From an uncultured Pirellulaceae bacterium (lineage in GTDB: Bacteria > Planctomycetota > Planctomycetia > Pirellulales > Pirellulaceae), in contig CAJQPP010000068.1 of the NCBI GenBank assembly GCA_905480235.1, forward strand, positions 1 to 64,000: DNA of 64,000 nt. Direction: 5' to 3'. Shown here piece after piece: positions 35,946-45,698 of this stretch. The position numbers were made by a program, and so were the translations under genes. The notes under the pieces were generated by a model. The model did not search any database, was not told the origin of the DNA, and saw only the letters and a list, made by a program, of their open reading frames with translations. How positions within the stretch are numbered: the stretch's first letter is position 1; every line of letters begins with the position of its first letter.

Positions 35946-36436
35946 CACTGTCCCCTCTGCATAAGATTTAGAATCAACGGTAGCAGTGATTTATTCTTTC
36001 CGGTCATCACGGATGCTATTCCCCATCTATTTATTCAACGCACATTCGCGTGGTCACAATATAAAGCACGTCGCCACAACTGAAACACCAAAGGCATAAA
36101 CCAGCCCAAATCCGCAACGACGATCAACAGAAACGCCAAGGCAAACGACGCACACGCAGAGTAGAACCCATAAGAGCGCGAAGCGCAAAACTCTTTACCA
36201 AAAAGCTAAGTTTACCTCGATCAAGCCCAACCCATGCCGAACAACGCTGCATCGTATCACTGCCTTTGATTTCGGACGATATCCCGATTTGGCAACCAAT
36301 GCTCCAACTATTTCGTTCGAGCGTTAAAGCACAGATCCACCAGCTGATGAATCGACATGAAAATTTGCGGAATGGCTTCCATGCATCTATATTGAGATTT
36401 CGTCGGTAGGTCGCAAAATAACAACTTGGGTGAGAC
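35946..36436. other. Divergent intergenic region; no gene seen
   Basis: This 491-bp spacer lies between the leftward lyase gene and the rightward GH5-like gene. No repeat of the three families and no supported ORF was found. Confidence 0.4.
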
Positions 36437-38014
36437 ATGAACACTGACCAGAAACCAATTGCCCAAAAACGAGGATTCCGACCACGGTCGGTTTCCACAC
36501 GACTGACTTTCTTGATTACAGCCGTGACGTTGTCCGCTCTTACGGGATGTTTGGGCGTCGAGAACTTTCATTTTAAGGTATCGCAGCACCCAGATGATTC
36601 AGTGACTGTTCGTATCGGCGGGCTGGTCACCGATCAGATTATTGAAAACTGGGAGAGCCAGCAATTCGACAGCAACAGCGCATTGTTATTTCTCCGGCAA
36701 GTCACTGCCGCGGCGCCGGTGAGAATCATCGAACAGGGGACTTTGCCCTGGCCGGGAGATAAAATCTGGATCGCCGCGATCGCCGACAACCAGCAAGCAT
36801 CATTTCAACTTGCCCTAAAAACGGTATACGAGGATATCAGTCGACTTTCGCTGGCCATCTTTGTTGAGTCTACAACCGTTGGGACAAGAGGACCCAAGGT
36901 GGTCTGGACGGTGGTGGATCGAAATTTTGTGGGAGAGCGAGCGGTTCATTTGAACATTGAGCCTGCGGTACAGCCTATTGAGATTCGACCAGACGGAGCC
37001 AAACTGGTCGACACAAAAAACCGTGACACCTTCGTTCCTTTCGGGTTCAACTACTTCTTCATCGACGACGTTGACGGAGTCGAAACGTTTCATGACCGGG
37101 AACAACTGACCCGCGAATTCGCATACGCGCGTACGATACTCAAAGCCAATACCCTGCGCATTCACATCGATTACTTTCGTCTGATGGACACGCCAACGAC
37201 ACCCAACATGCAGTATTTTAACTATCTGAAGATGCTGATTAGTGTTGCCGAAGAGACGGGGATGTATCTGGATTTCACAGGATTGGCCTGTTACAAGATC
37301 GATCGCATTCCTGAGTGGTACCATGCACTTGACGAGGAAGCTCACTGGGAAATGCAGGCAGCATTCTGGGCCACCGTGGCCAGGATGGGGGCCGGCAGCA
37401 ACGCCATTTTATTTTATGACCTAGTCAATGAACCGGTAGTTGCCACTGGCGCCTACAACCCTGACTATCCATGGATTGTGGATTCGTCTTATGGCGGACA
37501 TTATTTCGTGCAACGAATCGCCTTGGATTTGAACGGGCGAACGAGAAAAGAAATTGCCAAGGTCTGGATTGACCGGATGGTTACAACCATTCGACAACAT
37601 GACCCCCGGACGCCAATTTCGATCGGCGTAATTCCGTTTGCACTCAAAAACGAAAATGCTCAACCGCTGTTCTATGACCCGCTGGTAGCTGAGAACCTCG
37701 ACCTGGTATGCATTCATGCTTATCCGACGACGGATGCCGCGGAGAACGAGGTCAAAGCCCAACGAATCTCCAAATACGAAATTGGCAAGCCAATTCTTAT
37801 CGAAGAAATTTACAATCACAACAGCGGGCAGCCGTTGATGGTTGATTTTATTGAGGACTCACTAGTGGCTGGGGTCGATGGATGGATATCCTTCTATCAT
37901 GGCGAGACGATCGAGGAATTATACGAAGACGGCTCGATCAGCACGTGGTTTCAGATTCCGGTCCTCGAGTACTATCGTGATGAAGGTGAGTATTTGATCA
38001 AACGCGCTAAATAG
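36437..38014 (+). CDS. GH5-like cellulase-family lipoprotein, paralogue 1
   Basis: The 525-aa protein has a lipoprotein signal (LTFLITAVTLSALTGC, lipobox Cys38). Residues ~40-180 form an extra N-terminal domain (HFKVSQHPDDSVTVRIGGLV). Residues ~190-500 form a TIM-barrel glycoside hydrolase of clan A: FVPFGFNYFF, NTLRIHIDYFRLMD, YLDFTGLACYKID, FYDLVNEPVV with Glu332 as probable acid/base, and KPILIEEIYN with Glu456/Glu457 as probable nucleophile. It likely cleaves a beta-linked polysaccharide at the cell surface. It shares layout and long identical stretches with the protein at 56513-58087. Confidence 0.8.
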   Translation: MNTDQKPIAQKRGFRPRSVSTRLTFLITAVTLSALTGCLGVENFHFKVSQHPDDSVTVRIGGLVTDQIIENWESQQFDSNSALLFLRQVTAAAPVRIIEQGTLPWPGDKIWIAAIADNQQASFQLALKTVYEDISRLSLAIFVESTTVGTRGPKVVWTVVDRNFVGERAVHLNIEPAVQPIEIRPDGAKLVDTKNRDTFVPFGFNYFFIDDVDGVETFHDREQLTREFAYARTILKANTLRIHIDYFRLMDTPTTPNMQYFNYLKMLISVAEETGMYLDFTGLACYKIDRIPEWYHALDEEAHWEMQAAFWATVARMGAGSNAILFYDLVNEPVVATGAYNPDYPWIVDSSYGGHYFVQRIALDLNGRTRKEIAKVWIDRMVTTIRQHDPRTPISIGVIPFALKNENAQPLFYDPLVAENLDLVCIHAYPTTDAAENEVKAQRISKYEIGKPILIEEIYNHNSGQPLMVDFIEDSLVAGVDGWISFYHGETIEELYEDGSISTWFQIPVLEYYRDEGEYLIKRAK

Positions 38015-38078
38015 CGACGTTCTATTTTGCGGGTAAGCTTGCGTGCGTCATGCGTTCATCTATTTGAAACGCCGGCTT

Positions 38079-39581
38079 TCATGTCCCGCAGAATGTTTTG
38101 TAGTTAGCGGTAAATTCCTGTGTGGCCGGTGTCGCATAACGGGCATAAGCGGGATGCTCGTCGAATGGAGCCTGCACTACTTTTAACAGACTTTCAAATG
38201 GCCTGAGGTCGCCATCATCTGAGGCCGCCGCGATCGCTTCTTCGACGAGATGGTTACGAGGAATATAGAGCGGATTTGCTGAACGAATGGCGGATGCCAA
38301 CGGGGGCGATGCCATGCCATTCTGTATGGCTCTCCATCGTTTAAGCCATTCGTCAAGTTCGGTTGACGCGGCAAATAGAGATTCGAGTTTGTCTGCATTG
38401 CCTTCCGCTGCTTCTGCCAAGAACCGCCAGGCTAGGGTGTAATCCACGGCATGCTCTGCAAGAAGTTCATGCCAGTCATCGACCAACGTGCGCTCGGACG
38501 CACTCAGACTGCCGGGTTTGTCAGGATCTGCCAATCCCAGCTTTGCCAAGGCACCTTGATACCAGTGTTGCTGGAAAGTGGGCACAAAGGTCTCAAGCAC
38601 TGCCGTGGCGTCGGCGCTGGCCTGTTCACCCGCCTCCTGATCGAGGAGAGGTAAGAGGGTTTCCGCAAATCTTGTCAGGTTCCAAAGCGCGACGCCTGGT
38701 TGATTTCCGAACGCGTAGCGTCCGGCGTGATCAATGGAACTGAAAACGGTCCGCGGATCGTAAGAGTCCATGAAAGCACACGGGCCATAGTCAATCGTCT
38801 CTCCTGAAATCGTCGTGTTGTCGGTATTCATGACGCCATGAATGAAACCGACCAGCATCCAACGCGCCAGCAGAACGGCCTGACTTTCAACAACGTTCCG
38901 CAGCAACGCAAGGTAGGGTTGATCGTCCTCGAAGGACTTGGGGTAGTGCCGCCTGATCACATAGTCTGCCAAAGTCCGAATATGCTCGAATTGACGGCGA
39001 GCCGCAAAGTACTGAAACGTGCCAACCCGCACGTGACTGGCGGCGACTCGCGTAAGCACGGCGCCCGGAAGCGGACGTTCCCGCATGATCGGTTCACCCG
39101 TGGACACAGCGGCCAGAGCACGGGTCGTGGGTACCCCCAGGGCATGCATCGCTTCACCGAGCAGGTACTCACGCAGCACCGGGCCAACCCCCGCTTTACC
39201 GTCACCCCCCCGAGAAAATGGTGTTCTTCCCGATCCTTTTAGGCCGATGTCGCGCCGCACGCCGTGGCAATCGATCACCTCGCCCAGCAGCATAGCTCGG
39301 CCATCCCCAAGCTGCGGAACGAAATTGCCGAATTGATGGCCGGCATATGCCTGCGCAATAGGTCGAGCATCGCAAGGTACTTCATTTCCTGAGAAAATCT
39401 GTGGAGCCACCTCCACCGACAGTGCCTTTGTGTCCAAACCAAGCTCGCGGGCGAGCGATTGATTGAACTGCAACAGCCCTGGATTGCGAACCGGCGTCGG
39501 CCAAACCTCCGCAAAAAAATCCGGTAATTGTTCGGCATAGCTGTGCTCGAGATCTAGCGCAATCGTCGATCGATTCATCAT
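38079..39581 (-). CDS. selO: SelO-family protein adenylyltransferase (YdiU)
   Basis: The 500-aa length is normal for the family. Signature segments are AQAYAGHQFGNFVPQLGDGR, DIGLKGSGRTPFSRGGDGKA, LREYLLGEAMHALGVPTTRA, and GFIHGVMNTDNTTISGETID, YGPCAFMDSYDP, the pseudokinase active site in which Asn and Asp bind metal. SelO transfers AMP from ATP to protein Ser/Thr/Tyr residues and takes part in redox control. It ends in TFCGT, so this bacterial form uses Cys rather than a C-terminal selenocysteine. ATG 39581 has AAGGA upstream. Confidence 0.92.
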   Translation of the reverse strand: MMNRSTIALDLEHSYAEQLPDFFAEVWPTPVRNPGLLQFNQSLARELGLDTKALSVEVAPQIFSGNEVPCDARPIAQAYAGHQFGNFVPQLGDGRAMLLGEVIDCHGVRRDIGLKGSGRTPFSRGGDGKAGVGPVLREYLLGEAMHALGVPTTRALAAVSTGEPIMRERPLPGAVLTRVAASHVRVGTFQYFAARRQFEHIRTLADYVIRRHYPKSFEDDQPYLALLRNVVESQAVLLARWMLVGFIHGVMNTDNTTISGETIDYGPCAFMDSYDPRTVFSSIDHAGRYAFGNQPGVALWNLTRFAETLLPLLDQEAGEQASADATAVLETFVPTFQQHWYQGALAKLGLADPDKPGSLSASERTLVDDWHELLAEHAVDYTLAWRFLAEAAEGNADKLESLFAASTELDEWLKRWRAIQNGMASPPLASAIRSANPLYIPRNHLVEEAIAAASDDGDLRPFESLLKVVQAPFDEHPAYARYATPATQEFTANYKTFCGT

Positions 39582-40345
39582 TGAGATCCTTGCTTTGGCT
39601 GCTTGACGAGCGGTGGACGAAAAAAGGGAAAGGAGCTAACAAACCTTGATTCTTACAAGTTTAGCTTGTTTGCCAATTCCACCTCTGATTTCTTCAAGCG
39701 TTTCGAACGCAAATAGACACAACTCACAACCATTTAACCCACCCAAGCGATCAGTCGAGAGGATGCCGCACGGTATCGACACGAATACATGCTTCCAAAT
39801 ATTTTTATTCGAGCAGCTTCGAGCAATCGTTCGATTTTATAAAATTAATGGCCTGCAGCTCGCGTACATTATCCAAACAAAGAGAAACGTACAGAACGCC
39901 GCTTTATTCCGTTTCCTCAACTCAGCAACTTCAGTCTTTAAGCCAACTACTTCCTGCCTTAAGCGAGCAATAGTCTCAATTTGGGTGACTGCTTGTTCTT
40001 TCGGTATCTCATACAGCTCCGCGAGTGGGCAAAACATTTTTTATCAAAACGGTTCGGTGCACCTTGAACAGCGTTCGAGGCTTGCCAACTATTAGTCGAT
40101 TCCAATGACTTCAGATAACCTAAAAAATGAAAAGTGACGAATTCCCTTGCCTCCGACCGGTCATCCAAAACATATCCGCTCCAGCGGATTTCGGTCGGCT
40201 CAAGCAACCGCAACAAACAGTCATTTGTTTTTTCGTGCTATCCTTGGGATGTACAAATATGTTTTGCAGCTTTTCATGTCGTGTTTGAGTAGGTGTTGGC
40301 TAATCTCACTGGGCGTCCAATCTTTTACCTAGAGAAAGCAAACTG
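39582..40345. other. Long spacer with one weak small ORF
   Basis: Apart from the doubtful 66-aa minus-strand ORF at 39837-40037, no gene is supported. No family I-III repeat was seen. Confidence 0.4.
39837..40037 (-). CDS. Possible small coiled-coil membrane protein
   Basis: The 66-aa translation has a heptad-like segment (TQIETIARLRQEVVGLKTEV, AELRKRN) followed by a hydrophobic end (AAFCTFLFVWIMYAS) that could be a tail anchor. No ribosome-binding site is evident and no family is recognised. It may be a small real gene or chance. Confidence 0.35.
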   Translation of the reverse strand: MFCPLAELYEIPKEQAVTQIETIARLRQEVVGLKTEVAELRKRNKAAFCTFLFVWIMYASCRPLIL

Positions 40346-40765
40346 ATGAGAAATTCCTCCCTTTCCTTCCTTGGTTTGGCCGCTCTGTTCATAACAGGTT
40401 GCGGTCTCGATCATAGCGGTATCTACGAGGCAGAAATGCAAGTGATCTCAGGGAAGCAGGAGACGGAGGAGCATCCGTTTGCAGAAGCAAGAAAAACGTG
40501 GGCTCGCTTCGGCATTCCGGTTCTCGAACTCAAGCCTGGTGGGCGGTTCGCTAAAACTGAAAATAGGCATCATACGGAAGGGGATTGGTGGGTCACCGCA
40601 GATGGGACCATTGCCATTCATGGCGATACGCATAACGGCCAGTCCATTCACCCCGGACTTCGGCAAGAAATCGATATGCAATACAACATTCGGTCGAATG
40701 AAATACTTTCCCGCCCATACGGCGAACCCGAATCCAACCTTGAAATCGTATGGACTAAGAAATGA
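40346..40765 (+). CDS. Small hypothetical lipoprotein
   Basis: The 139-aa product has a lipoprotein signal (SSLSFLGLAALFITGC, lipobox Cys19). The mature part (ELKPGGRFAKTENRHHTEGD, WWVTADGTIAIHGD) is a compact beta domain of the kind seen in small lipocalin-like lipoproteins, where a G-x-W-x-x-x-x-x-x-I pattern describes a stress-response-like fold. No specific family is assigned. It is followed by an OprB relic. Confidence 0.65.
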   Translation: MRNSSLSFLGLAALFITGCGLDHSGIYEAEMQVISGKQETEEHPFAEARKTWARFGIPVLELKPGGRFAKTENRHHTEGDWWVTADGTIAIHGDTHNGQSIHPGLRQEIDMQYNIRSNEILSRPYGEPESNLEIVWTKK

Positions 40766-40810
40766 TGGCGGGGGAAATCGCAATACTGACAGTAAACCCG
40801 TTTCCCGAAA

Positions 40811-41176
40811 ATGAAGACTCCGCCGCCGTCCGAGTGGGGTGTTGCGTTTACAACACAAAATCATCTAAATGAAACTTGGCTGCCGTTTTTCCGATTCGGA
40901 TATTCACCTGATGATGCCGCGTTATTGCAGACTGTCATCGGCACAGATTTTGGTTACCGCCGCAGCAATAACGATGTTGCTGGTTTTGGTTCTCGTTGGG
41001 GAAAACCGGCCGATGGAAACTTACGAGACCAATGCACGAGCAAAGTTTTCTACCGCTTCCAATTGACCGAGGTCATGGCTGTGACTCCCGACATTCAGTT
41101 GACGGTTGACGCCGTCCTGAACCCACAGGAAGACTTACTTGCATTTTTTGGAATTCGCCTTCGAGCGGCATTTTAG
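40811..41176 (+). pseudogene. C-terminal relic of an OprB-type carbohydrate porin
   Basis: The last 90 residues fit the C-terminus of carbohydrate-selective OprB porins: FFRFGYSPDDAALLQTVIGT, DQCTSKVFYRFQLTEVMAVT and PDIQLTVDAVLNPQEDLLAF, ending FGIRLRAAF with a terminal Phe. OprB is normally >400 aa with a signal peptide; both the signal and the rest of the barrel are missing. The fragment cannot make a porin. Confidence 0.75.
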
Positions 41177-41184
41177 CCGGACGA

Positions 41185-41209
41185 TAAAAAGGGTCAGGAG
41201 CCTTAAAAC
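41185..41209. repeat. Family I-like repeat between two 3' ends
   Basis: AAAAAGGGTCAGGAGCCTTA followed by AAA, a variant with GGGTCAGGAGCC core. It overlaps the last codons and stop of the DUF2490 gene and lies between convergent gene ends, where a hairpin could act as a terminator for both. Confidence 0.6.
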
Positions 41210-41949
41210 GTAAAAAACCAATTGAGTGATAAGATATGATTCACCCGATCATCGCCAGGTTTACTGCGTGCGTATTGGTTGAGGTATCCCACTTCGATTT
41301 TAGGTTTATTTGCACCGTCAAACTTTTTGCCAACGCCAAGAAACAGTCGGTTTTGGCCTAAACTTCCCCGTTGGCCCCAATCGGTTTCATTCAGGTCGAA
41401 GAAAGTCTCGTTCCAAGCCACCAAGCTGTAGGGACTGTTGCAACGAAAGGGACGATCCACCTTAAAGAACTGACGAAATCGGAGACCGGTATCATCACCT
41501 GTTTCAACAAATCGCTGTTCAAATCGTGATCGCGAAAGGAATGAAAAACTATTGAATTTTGGCGCCCACATCAATTGCTGCCAGAGGCGATTCTCGTCCA
41601 CAAGCTCCGTGCCCGTGGGCGGCAGGGTGTTGATCCATGCATACCCTACCCAGAAATTGGTATTGGGAGTGATTTGGTACCCGAGACCTGGCCTGAAAAT
41701 GCTCTGATGAAATCCGTCGGAATCGTCCAGATATCGCAAATGGCCGTCAAACCACCACAAGAGTCGCGACTCTTCCGAACAACGTTTCACTTTCCCTTGT
41801 GTATTTAGGGAAAACCACGAACCGAAGTCATGAATGGTCTGTGCTTGGGCCTGACAACAGGATCCCAACACAAAAAACAACGCGGCGGTCGCGAGTGCCA
41901 TCGAACCCATAAAATGAATGGGGTTGGTATACCGGTAAGTGCTGATCAT
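41203..41949 (-). CDS. DUF2490 outer-membrane protein
   Basis: From ATG 41949 the 248-aa product has a signal peptide (SMALATAALFFVLGSCCQAQA). The mature protein fits DUF2490: DFGSWFSLNTQGKVKR, LLWWFDGHLRYLDDSDGFHQ, RPGLGYQITPNTNFWVGYAW, the SRSRFEQRFVETGDDTGLRF motif, and VGYLNQYARSKPGDDRVNHI, ending LSLNWFFTF as an outer-membrane barrel does. An upstream TTG at 41967 is a less likely start. Function unknown. Confidence 0.8.
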   Translation of the reverse strand: MISTYRYTNPIHFMGSMALATAALFFVLGSCCQAQAQTIHDFGSWFSLNTQGKVKRCSEESRLLWWFDGHLRYLDDSDGFHQSIFRPGLGYQITPNTNFWVGYAWINTLPPTGTELVDENRLWQQLMWAPKFNSFSFLSRSRFEQRFVETGDDTGLRFRQFFKVDRPFRCNSPYSLVAWNETFFDLNETDWGQRGSLGQNRLFLGVGKKFDGANKPKIEVGYLNQYARSKPGDDRVNHILSLNWFFTF

Positions 41950-42449
41950 GAGAAAAACGCCTATCAAAAAATCTCATTCAACCAAGGAGCATGAATTTAA
42001 GTATCGACAAAAACGATACCTTTCATGTGCTCCGATTGAATGTGACGCCGCTATCACTTTCGAATTATCGAATGAAAGCACACGAAAGTGACACCTCTGA
42101 ACGCATCTTAATCAGATCCATATCTTTGGCCCCCTAAAATGACAAACTACTGTGGTTCTTTAAAATATTATTAACCGTTTCGACTTTTACGACGGTCAAA
42201 TTGATCGAATTAGCATTGGCAAAACGCCACCCTCCTCTGGCCTCATAGAAATCAGCTCTCGTTTTGGGCATGCCGCCTCTACACGTGTTTCACTTTCAGG
42301 GTAATTCGTATCGATTTAACAAACTGGGCAAAGCTGCAGCCAACCATGCTGGTAACCCAAATTGGGTTTGAATTATTTTTTGCCGCACCTGAGTCCGAAA
42401 ATTCTCTCGACACACGACAACTGATAGCGTTGCCCATGCTTGTCAAAAC
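41950..42449. other. Spacer with possible degenerate family III sequence
   Basis: ATTAACCGTTTCGACTTTTA followed by CGACGGTCAAATTGATCG (about 42166-42205) weakly resembles the family III core, but the palindrome is not kept. No gene is supported. Confidence 0.3.
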
Positions 42450-42740
42450 AGGTGACAGCTTGATTGGGACACCCAAGCTGGGTGGCCGCCTGCACTGAGA
42501 TAAATGGTTTGGCTTCGTCTTCCATAATGAAGATGCCACCGGACGGGTCGGGTTTTTTCCGAGTGCCGCGAACTAGGGGCGATGCAGCGTGAAGAGAAGT
42601 GTTTATTTTTGCACGATGTCTGAACTGACACGATCAGCCCCAACAACCCGATCGACAAAGAGGGCAGCACCTCGTGGGAACGCTCAATCGCTGGCATTCC
42701 GCAAATGCTCTGCGCTCTCCTCGAAGTTACTCAGCTCTGA
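42450..42740 (-). pseudogene. Relic of a pectate-lyase-3-like paralogue
   Basis: The nucleotide sequence aligns with 35500-35760 inside the lyase gene: ATAAATGGTTTGGCTTCGTC matches ATAAATGGTTGGGATTCGTC, and similar pairs follow (GCACGATGTCTGAACTGACA and GCACGATGCCCGAACTGACG; ACAAAGAGGGCAGCACC and ACGAAGAGAGCTGCACC). The reading frame is broken by several indels, and only the segment for residues ~60-150 is kept. It is a dead fragment of a second copy. Confidence 0.7.
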
Positions 42741-42848
42741 CGCATTGCCATTCGCCTGACTGGACATTGGCTTGACTGGGCATTGGCTTGACTGGGCATT
42801 CGCCAGACCATCATCCAATGTGGACGTCACTTCATCGCGTTACTATTT

Positions 42849-44345
42849 TCAATCTCGAACGATTTCGCAATTTGGTAAAGCATGTTCCAGCTTTTCAATA
42901 CCGTGTCTGCTGAGCCCCGGGCAATTTTCGATTACCAGATACTCCAGTGCTCCAAGGTCTGCGACTGTGTCTAGGGATTCGTCGGTTAAAAGCAGGCAGC
43001 CATTTAACGAGAGTTCTCGCAGTTTCGGCAACTCTGACAGGTGGGCAATTCCCTCGTCCGTGATCTTGGTGCAATGATCGAGATAGAGTTCTTCGATCGT
43101 TTTCCTGTCTCGGATCTTTTCCAGAGCAACGTCGGTAAGGTGGTTGCAATCTGCAAGATTGAGCGTTTGCAAGACAGGCATTTCCTCCAATACGGCGAGC
43201 CCTTCGCCATGGAGGTTCGGAATACTCCACAGATGGAGTTGCTTCAGCGACCGCATTTGTTTCAGGTGTGTCAGGCCGCCGTCAGTGAAGTTGTCGTTGT
43301 CGCTCAGGTTTAGGTACGTCAACTGTGTGTTGGCACTTAGATGCTTGAGACCGTCATCGGTTAATGCCGCGATGCAGCCGATATTGAGCGACTCCAGATT
43401 GGGCATATCACGCAATGTCTCGAGGCTCTTGTTGGTAAGCTCCAAACAATAGAACAGGTTCAACGTTTTCAACCGCTCCCTATTTTTTAGGTTAATGACC
43501 GCGGCATCCGTCAACTGAAATGACTCCATCATGTCCAGATGTTCCAGGGTTTCAGGAAGCTGGATCTCGCCCCCCTTCAGCGGCCAATTGAAACCCATTT
43601 CCAGGGTCTGCAAACGGCGGAGCTTCTTGAACAACGGATTGTATCCCGCGGCCGTCAACTGGAAGTGTCCGAACAGGCCAAGAAATTCCAGAGATGTCAG
43701 GTTTTCCAAGTACTTCAATCCGGCATCGGTAAGCGTCTTGTTTGCGCGCCAGTTTCGACTGCCATTCAGATTCAAGTGCGTCAACGAGGTAAGTACCGCA
43801 AGCGGTGCGAGGTCCACATCCTTGATTTCACCGGTGGCGTTTGAGATGTCTAAATAATTCAGGTTGGTCAGCAGCTCCAGTCCAGCACTATCGAAACCGC
43901 GTATATCCCGCACTTCTAATCGCCTGAGCAACGGCAGTTTCTTGAGTTCGCGATAAACCTCAGGTAGGGGAAGTCGCGTTTGGCTGAGATCCAGCCGCGC
44001 AAGCTTCGGCAGTTCCGAAATCACCCGGATGCCCTCGATGGTGACCCGATGGCAACGGTCGAGGCTCAGGGATTTGAGTTGCTTGAGGTCAGCGAGGTAG
44101 GACAATCCCTCGTCGGTGATTCGGCTGCAGCCCGACAGGTCGAGTGAGGATAATTCGCGAGCACGGCAGATCAGCGCGAGATCAGCATCCGTCAATGCGT
44201 CCCCCCGCTCGGCCAGCAATGCCAGCGCCTCTGCGGAATTTACGGAAGCCGCTGATTCCTGTGTAAAAGCCTGCGTTTGCAGCAAGCCGACCACCAGAAC
44301 CGCCAATAACGCCTGTGCGATTGCGGACCCGAAATACGATCTCAT
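42849..44345 (-). CDS. Secreted leucine-rich-repeat protein
   Basis: The 498-aa product has a signal peptide (SAIAQALLAVLVVGLLQTQAF) and then about 15 leucine-rich repeats of the cysteine-containing (AMN1/F-box-like) type, for example LSSLDLSGCSRITDEGLSYL, LKSLSLDRCHRVTIEGIRVI and LQTLNLADCNHLTDVALEKI. These form a curved binding surface; partners are unknown. Its ATG overlaps the stop of the DUF1552 gene by 4 bp (ATGA), so the two are translationally coupled in one operon with the DUF1592 cytochrome. Confidence 0.88.
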   Translation of the reverse strand: MRSYFGSAIAQALLAVLVVGLLQTQAFTQESAASVNSAEALALLAERGDALTDADLALICRARELSSLDLSGCSRITDEGLSYLADLKQLKSLSLDRCHRVTIEGIRVISELPKLARLDLSQTRLPLPEVYRELKKLPLLRRLEVRDIRGFDSAGLELLTNLNYLDISNATGEIKDVDLAPLAVLTSLTHLNLNGSRNWRANKTLTDAGLKYLENLTSLEFLGLFGHFQLTAAGYNPLFKKLRRLQTLEMGFNWPLKGGEIQLPETLEHLDMMESFQLTDAAVINLKNRERLKTLNLFYCLELTNKSLETLRDMPNLESLNIGCIAALTDDGLKHLSANTQLTYLNLSDNDNFTDGGLTHLKQMRSLKQLHLWSIPNLHGEGLAVLEEMPVLQTLNLADCNHLTDVALEKIRDRKTIEELYLDHCTKITDEGIAHLSELPKLRELSLNGCLLLTDESLDTVADLGALEYLVIENCPGLSRHGIEKLEHALPNCEIVRD

Positions 44346-45694
44346 GTTAACAACTCGTTCAAAGGCCCCGTCTGATCTTTGGCCTTACCGAGTGCCATAT
44401 CGGGTTGACCAAACAGATCTTGTGGGATGCCCGAGAGGTGACACAGCGTTGTGAACCAATTGCAAATGGTATGTTTGTGCCCCGCCCGACCGTACTGAGG
44501 ATAGGCGATGTATCGTCCTGTCGATTTGAGCTTGTTCCCGATATTTCCTAACACAAGCATCGGCCAATCCGATCCGATCGAGTGATGCTTTGCGGCATTG
44601 TCACTGGTGTAAACGATGATTGTGTTGTCGAGCATCGTTCCGTCTCCTTCGGGGACGGCATTCAATTTCGCGGCCATGGTAGCGATCAGTTCGATGTGAA
44701 ACGATCGAATTGCGTTACGGCAATCCTGGGCGGACAGCGTGGCATAACCGGCTCCATGGCCGATCGCATGCACGTTATTACCGATCCCAATTCCCGAATA
44801 AACGGAATCGAGTCCATCGGCATGCACGGTGACGACATTCGTCAAGCCGGAAATCAAGGCCGCCGAAGCCATATCGAAATGAGCCTCCAGGTGGTGCGTC
44901 TTGAATCTTGAAGTGTACTTGTCATCAAGATCTGGTGCGTTCTGAATGAGCGCATTTTGCATGGCCACCAATTTGACGCGGCGGTCCCGCAGAGCTTCGA
45001 AACCATTGAGGTAATGCCCCAGTTTTTCCTGCTCTGTGGAAGGCAGACTCTTTTGCAACTTACGAATGTCGGCCGACATCGCATCGAGGACATTACCGGT
45101 TCGGGTGTACTTGTTCTTCAGATCACCACCTTCCAGAGTACTGCCGAACAGATTCTCGAACGCTGCCACAGGATTCTGTTGGAAAGGAAGTTGTTGCCCT
45201 GGACCTTTGGCAGAGATCGCTGGAAACGTGACACCCTGACTGCCCTCACCCATCTTAAATCCGACGTGATTGAACACTGAGGGAAAAGCCTCGGAGAGAT
45301 GGCCGTCGATCGTGGCGTAAAGCGGTGGTGCATGGGGCGACGCTTTGTAGCCGCCCAAGGCACCGTAATGCGCACTATGTCCCAAGCGTGTCATCTTTCC
45401 GCTCAAGCCTTGAATGATGGTGAGTTTTTTCTTGAACGGCTCCAACGGCTTCAGGCTATCCGAAAGCTTACGACCATCAAGCGATTCATCGACGATTTTA
45501 TCGCCGTGGTGTTCCAACCCTTCCGGATTCAAGTACTCGCCCTGAAGCCCACTGCTCTTCACCACGAACACAAATCGTTTCGGTAATTCCCGCCGCTCTG
45601 CAGCCTCCAAACGCCTCAGAAACGGAGTCAACGCCACAGCTCCAGCGCCCAACGTGACGCCACGCAAAATGGTTCGGCGATCAGGTTCAATCAT
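44342..45694 (-). CDS. DUF1552 secreted protein, Tat-type signal
   Basis: The 450-aa protein starts PDRRTILRGVTLGAGAVAL, a twin-arginine signal. The body fits DUF1552: LPKRFVFVVKSSGLQGEYLN, a GHSAHYGALGGYK segment, LAHIDG-like SIDQ region absent but NTIIVYTSDNAAKHHSIGSD, WPMLVLGNIG and NWFTTLCHLSGIPQDLFG present near the end. The fold is thought to be related to alkaline phosphatase/sulfatase-like proteins, as for the sister family DUF1501. In planctomycetes DUF1552 genes follow DUF1592 cytochrome genes, as here (4-bp gap). Biochemical function is not known. Confidence 0.88.
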   Translation of the reverse strand: MIEPDRRTILRGVTLGAGAVALTPFLRRLEAAERRELPKRFVFVVKSSGLQGEYLNPEGLEHHGDKIVDESLDGRKLSDSLKPLEPFKKKLTIIQGLSGKMTRLGHSAHYGALGGYKASPHAPPLYATIDGHLSEAFPSVFNHVGFKMGEGSQGVTFPAISAKGPGQQLPFQQNPVAAFENLFGSTLEGGDLKNKYTRTGNVLDAMSADIRKLQKSLPSTEQEKLGHYLNGFEALRDRRVKLVAMQNALIQNAPDLDDKYTSRFKTHHLEAHFDMASAALISGLTNVVTVHADGLDSVYSGIGIGNNVHAIGHGAGYATLSAQDCRNAIRSFHIELIATMAAKLNAVPEGDGTMLDNTIIVYTSDNAAKHHSIGSDWPMLVLGNIGNKLKSTGRYIAYPQYGRAGHKHTICNWFTTLCHLSGIPQDLFGQPDMALGKAKDQTGPLNELLT

Positions 45695-45698
45695 GCTT

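Noticed and set aside
38079-38100. Possible selenocysteine at the C-terminus of SelO
   Set aside because: The gene ends TFCGT with a Cys codon and an ordinary stop; no in-frame UGA with a downstream hairpin was seen.
39646-40095. 149-codon plus-strand ORF after SelO
   Set aside because: Composition is not protein-like and no ribosome-binding site is present; the opposite-strand small ORF is a slightly better candidate.
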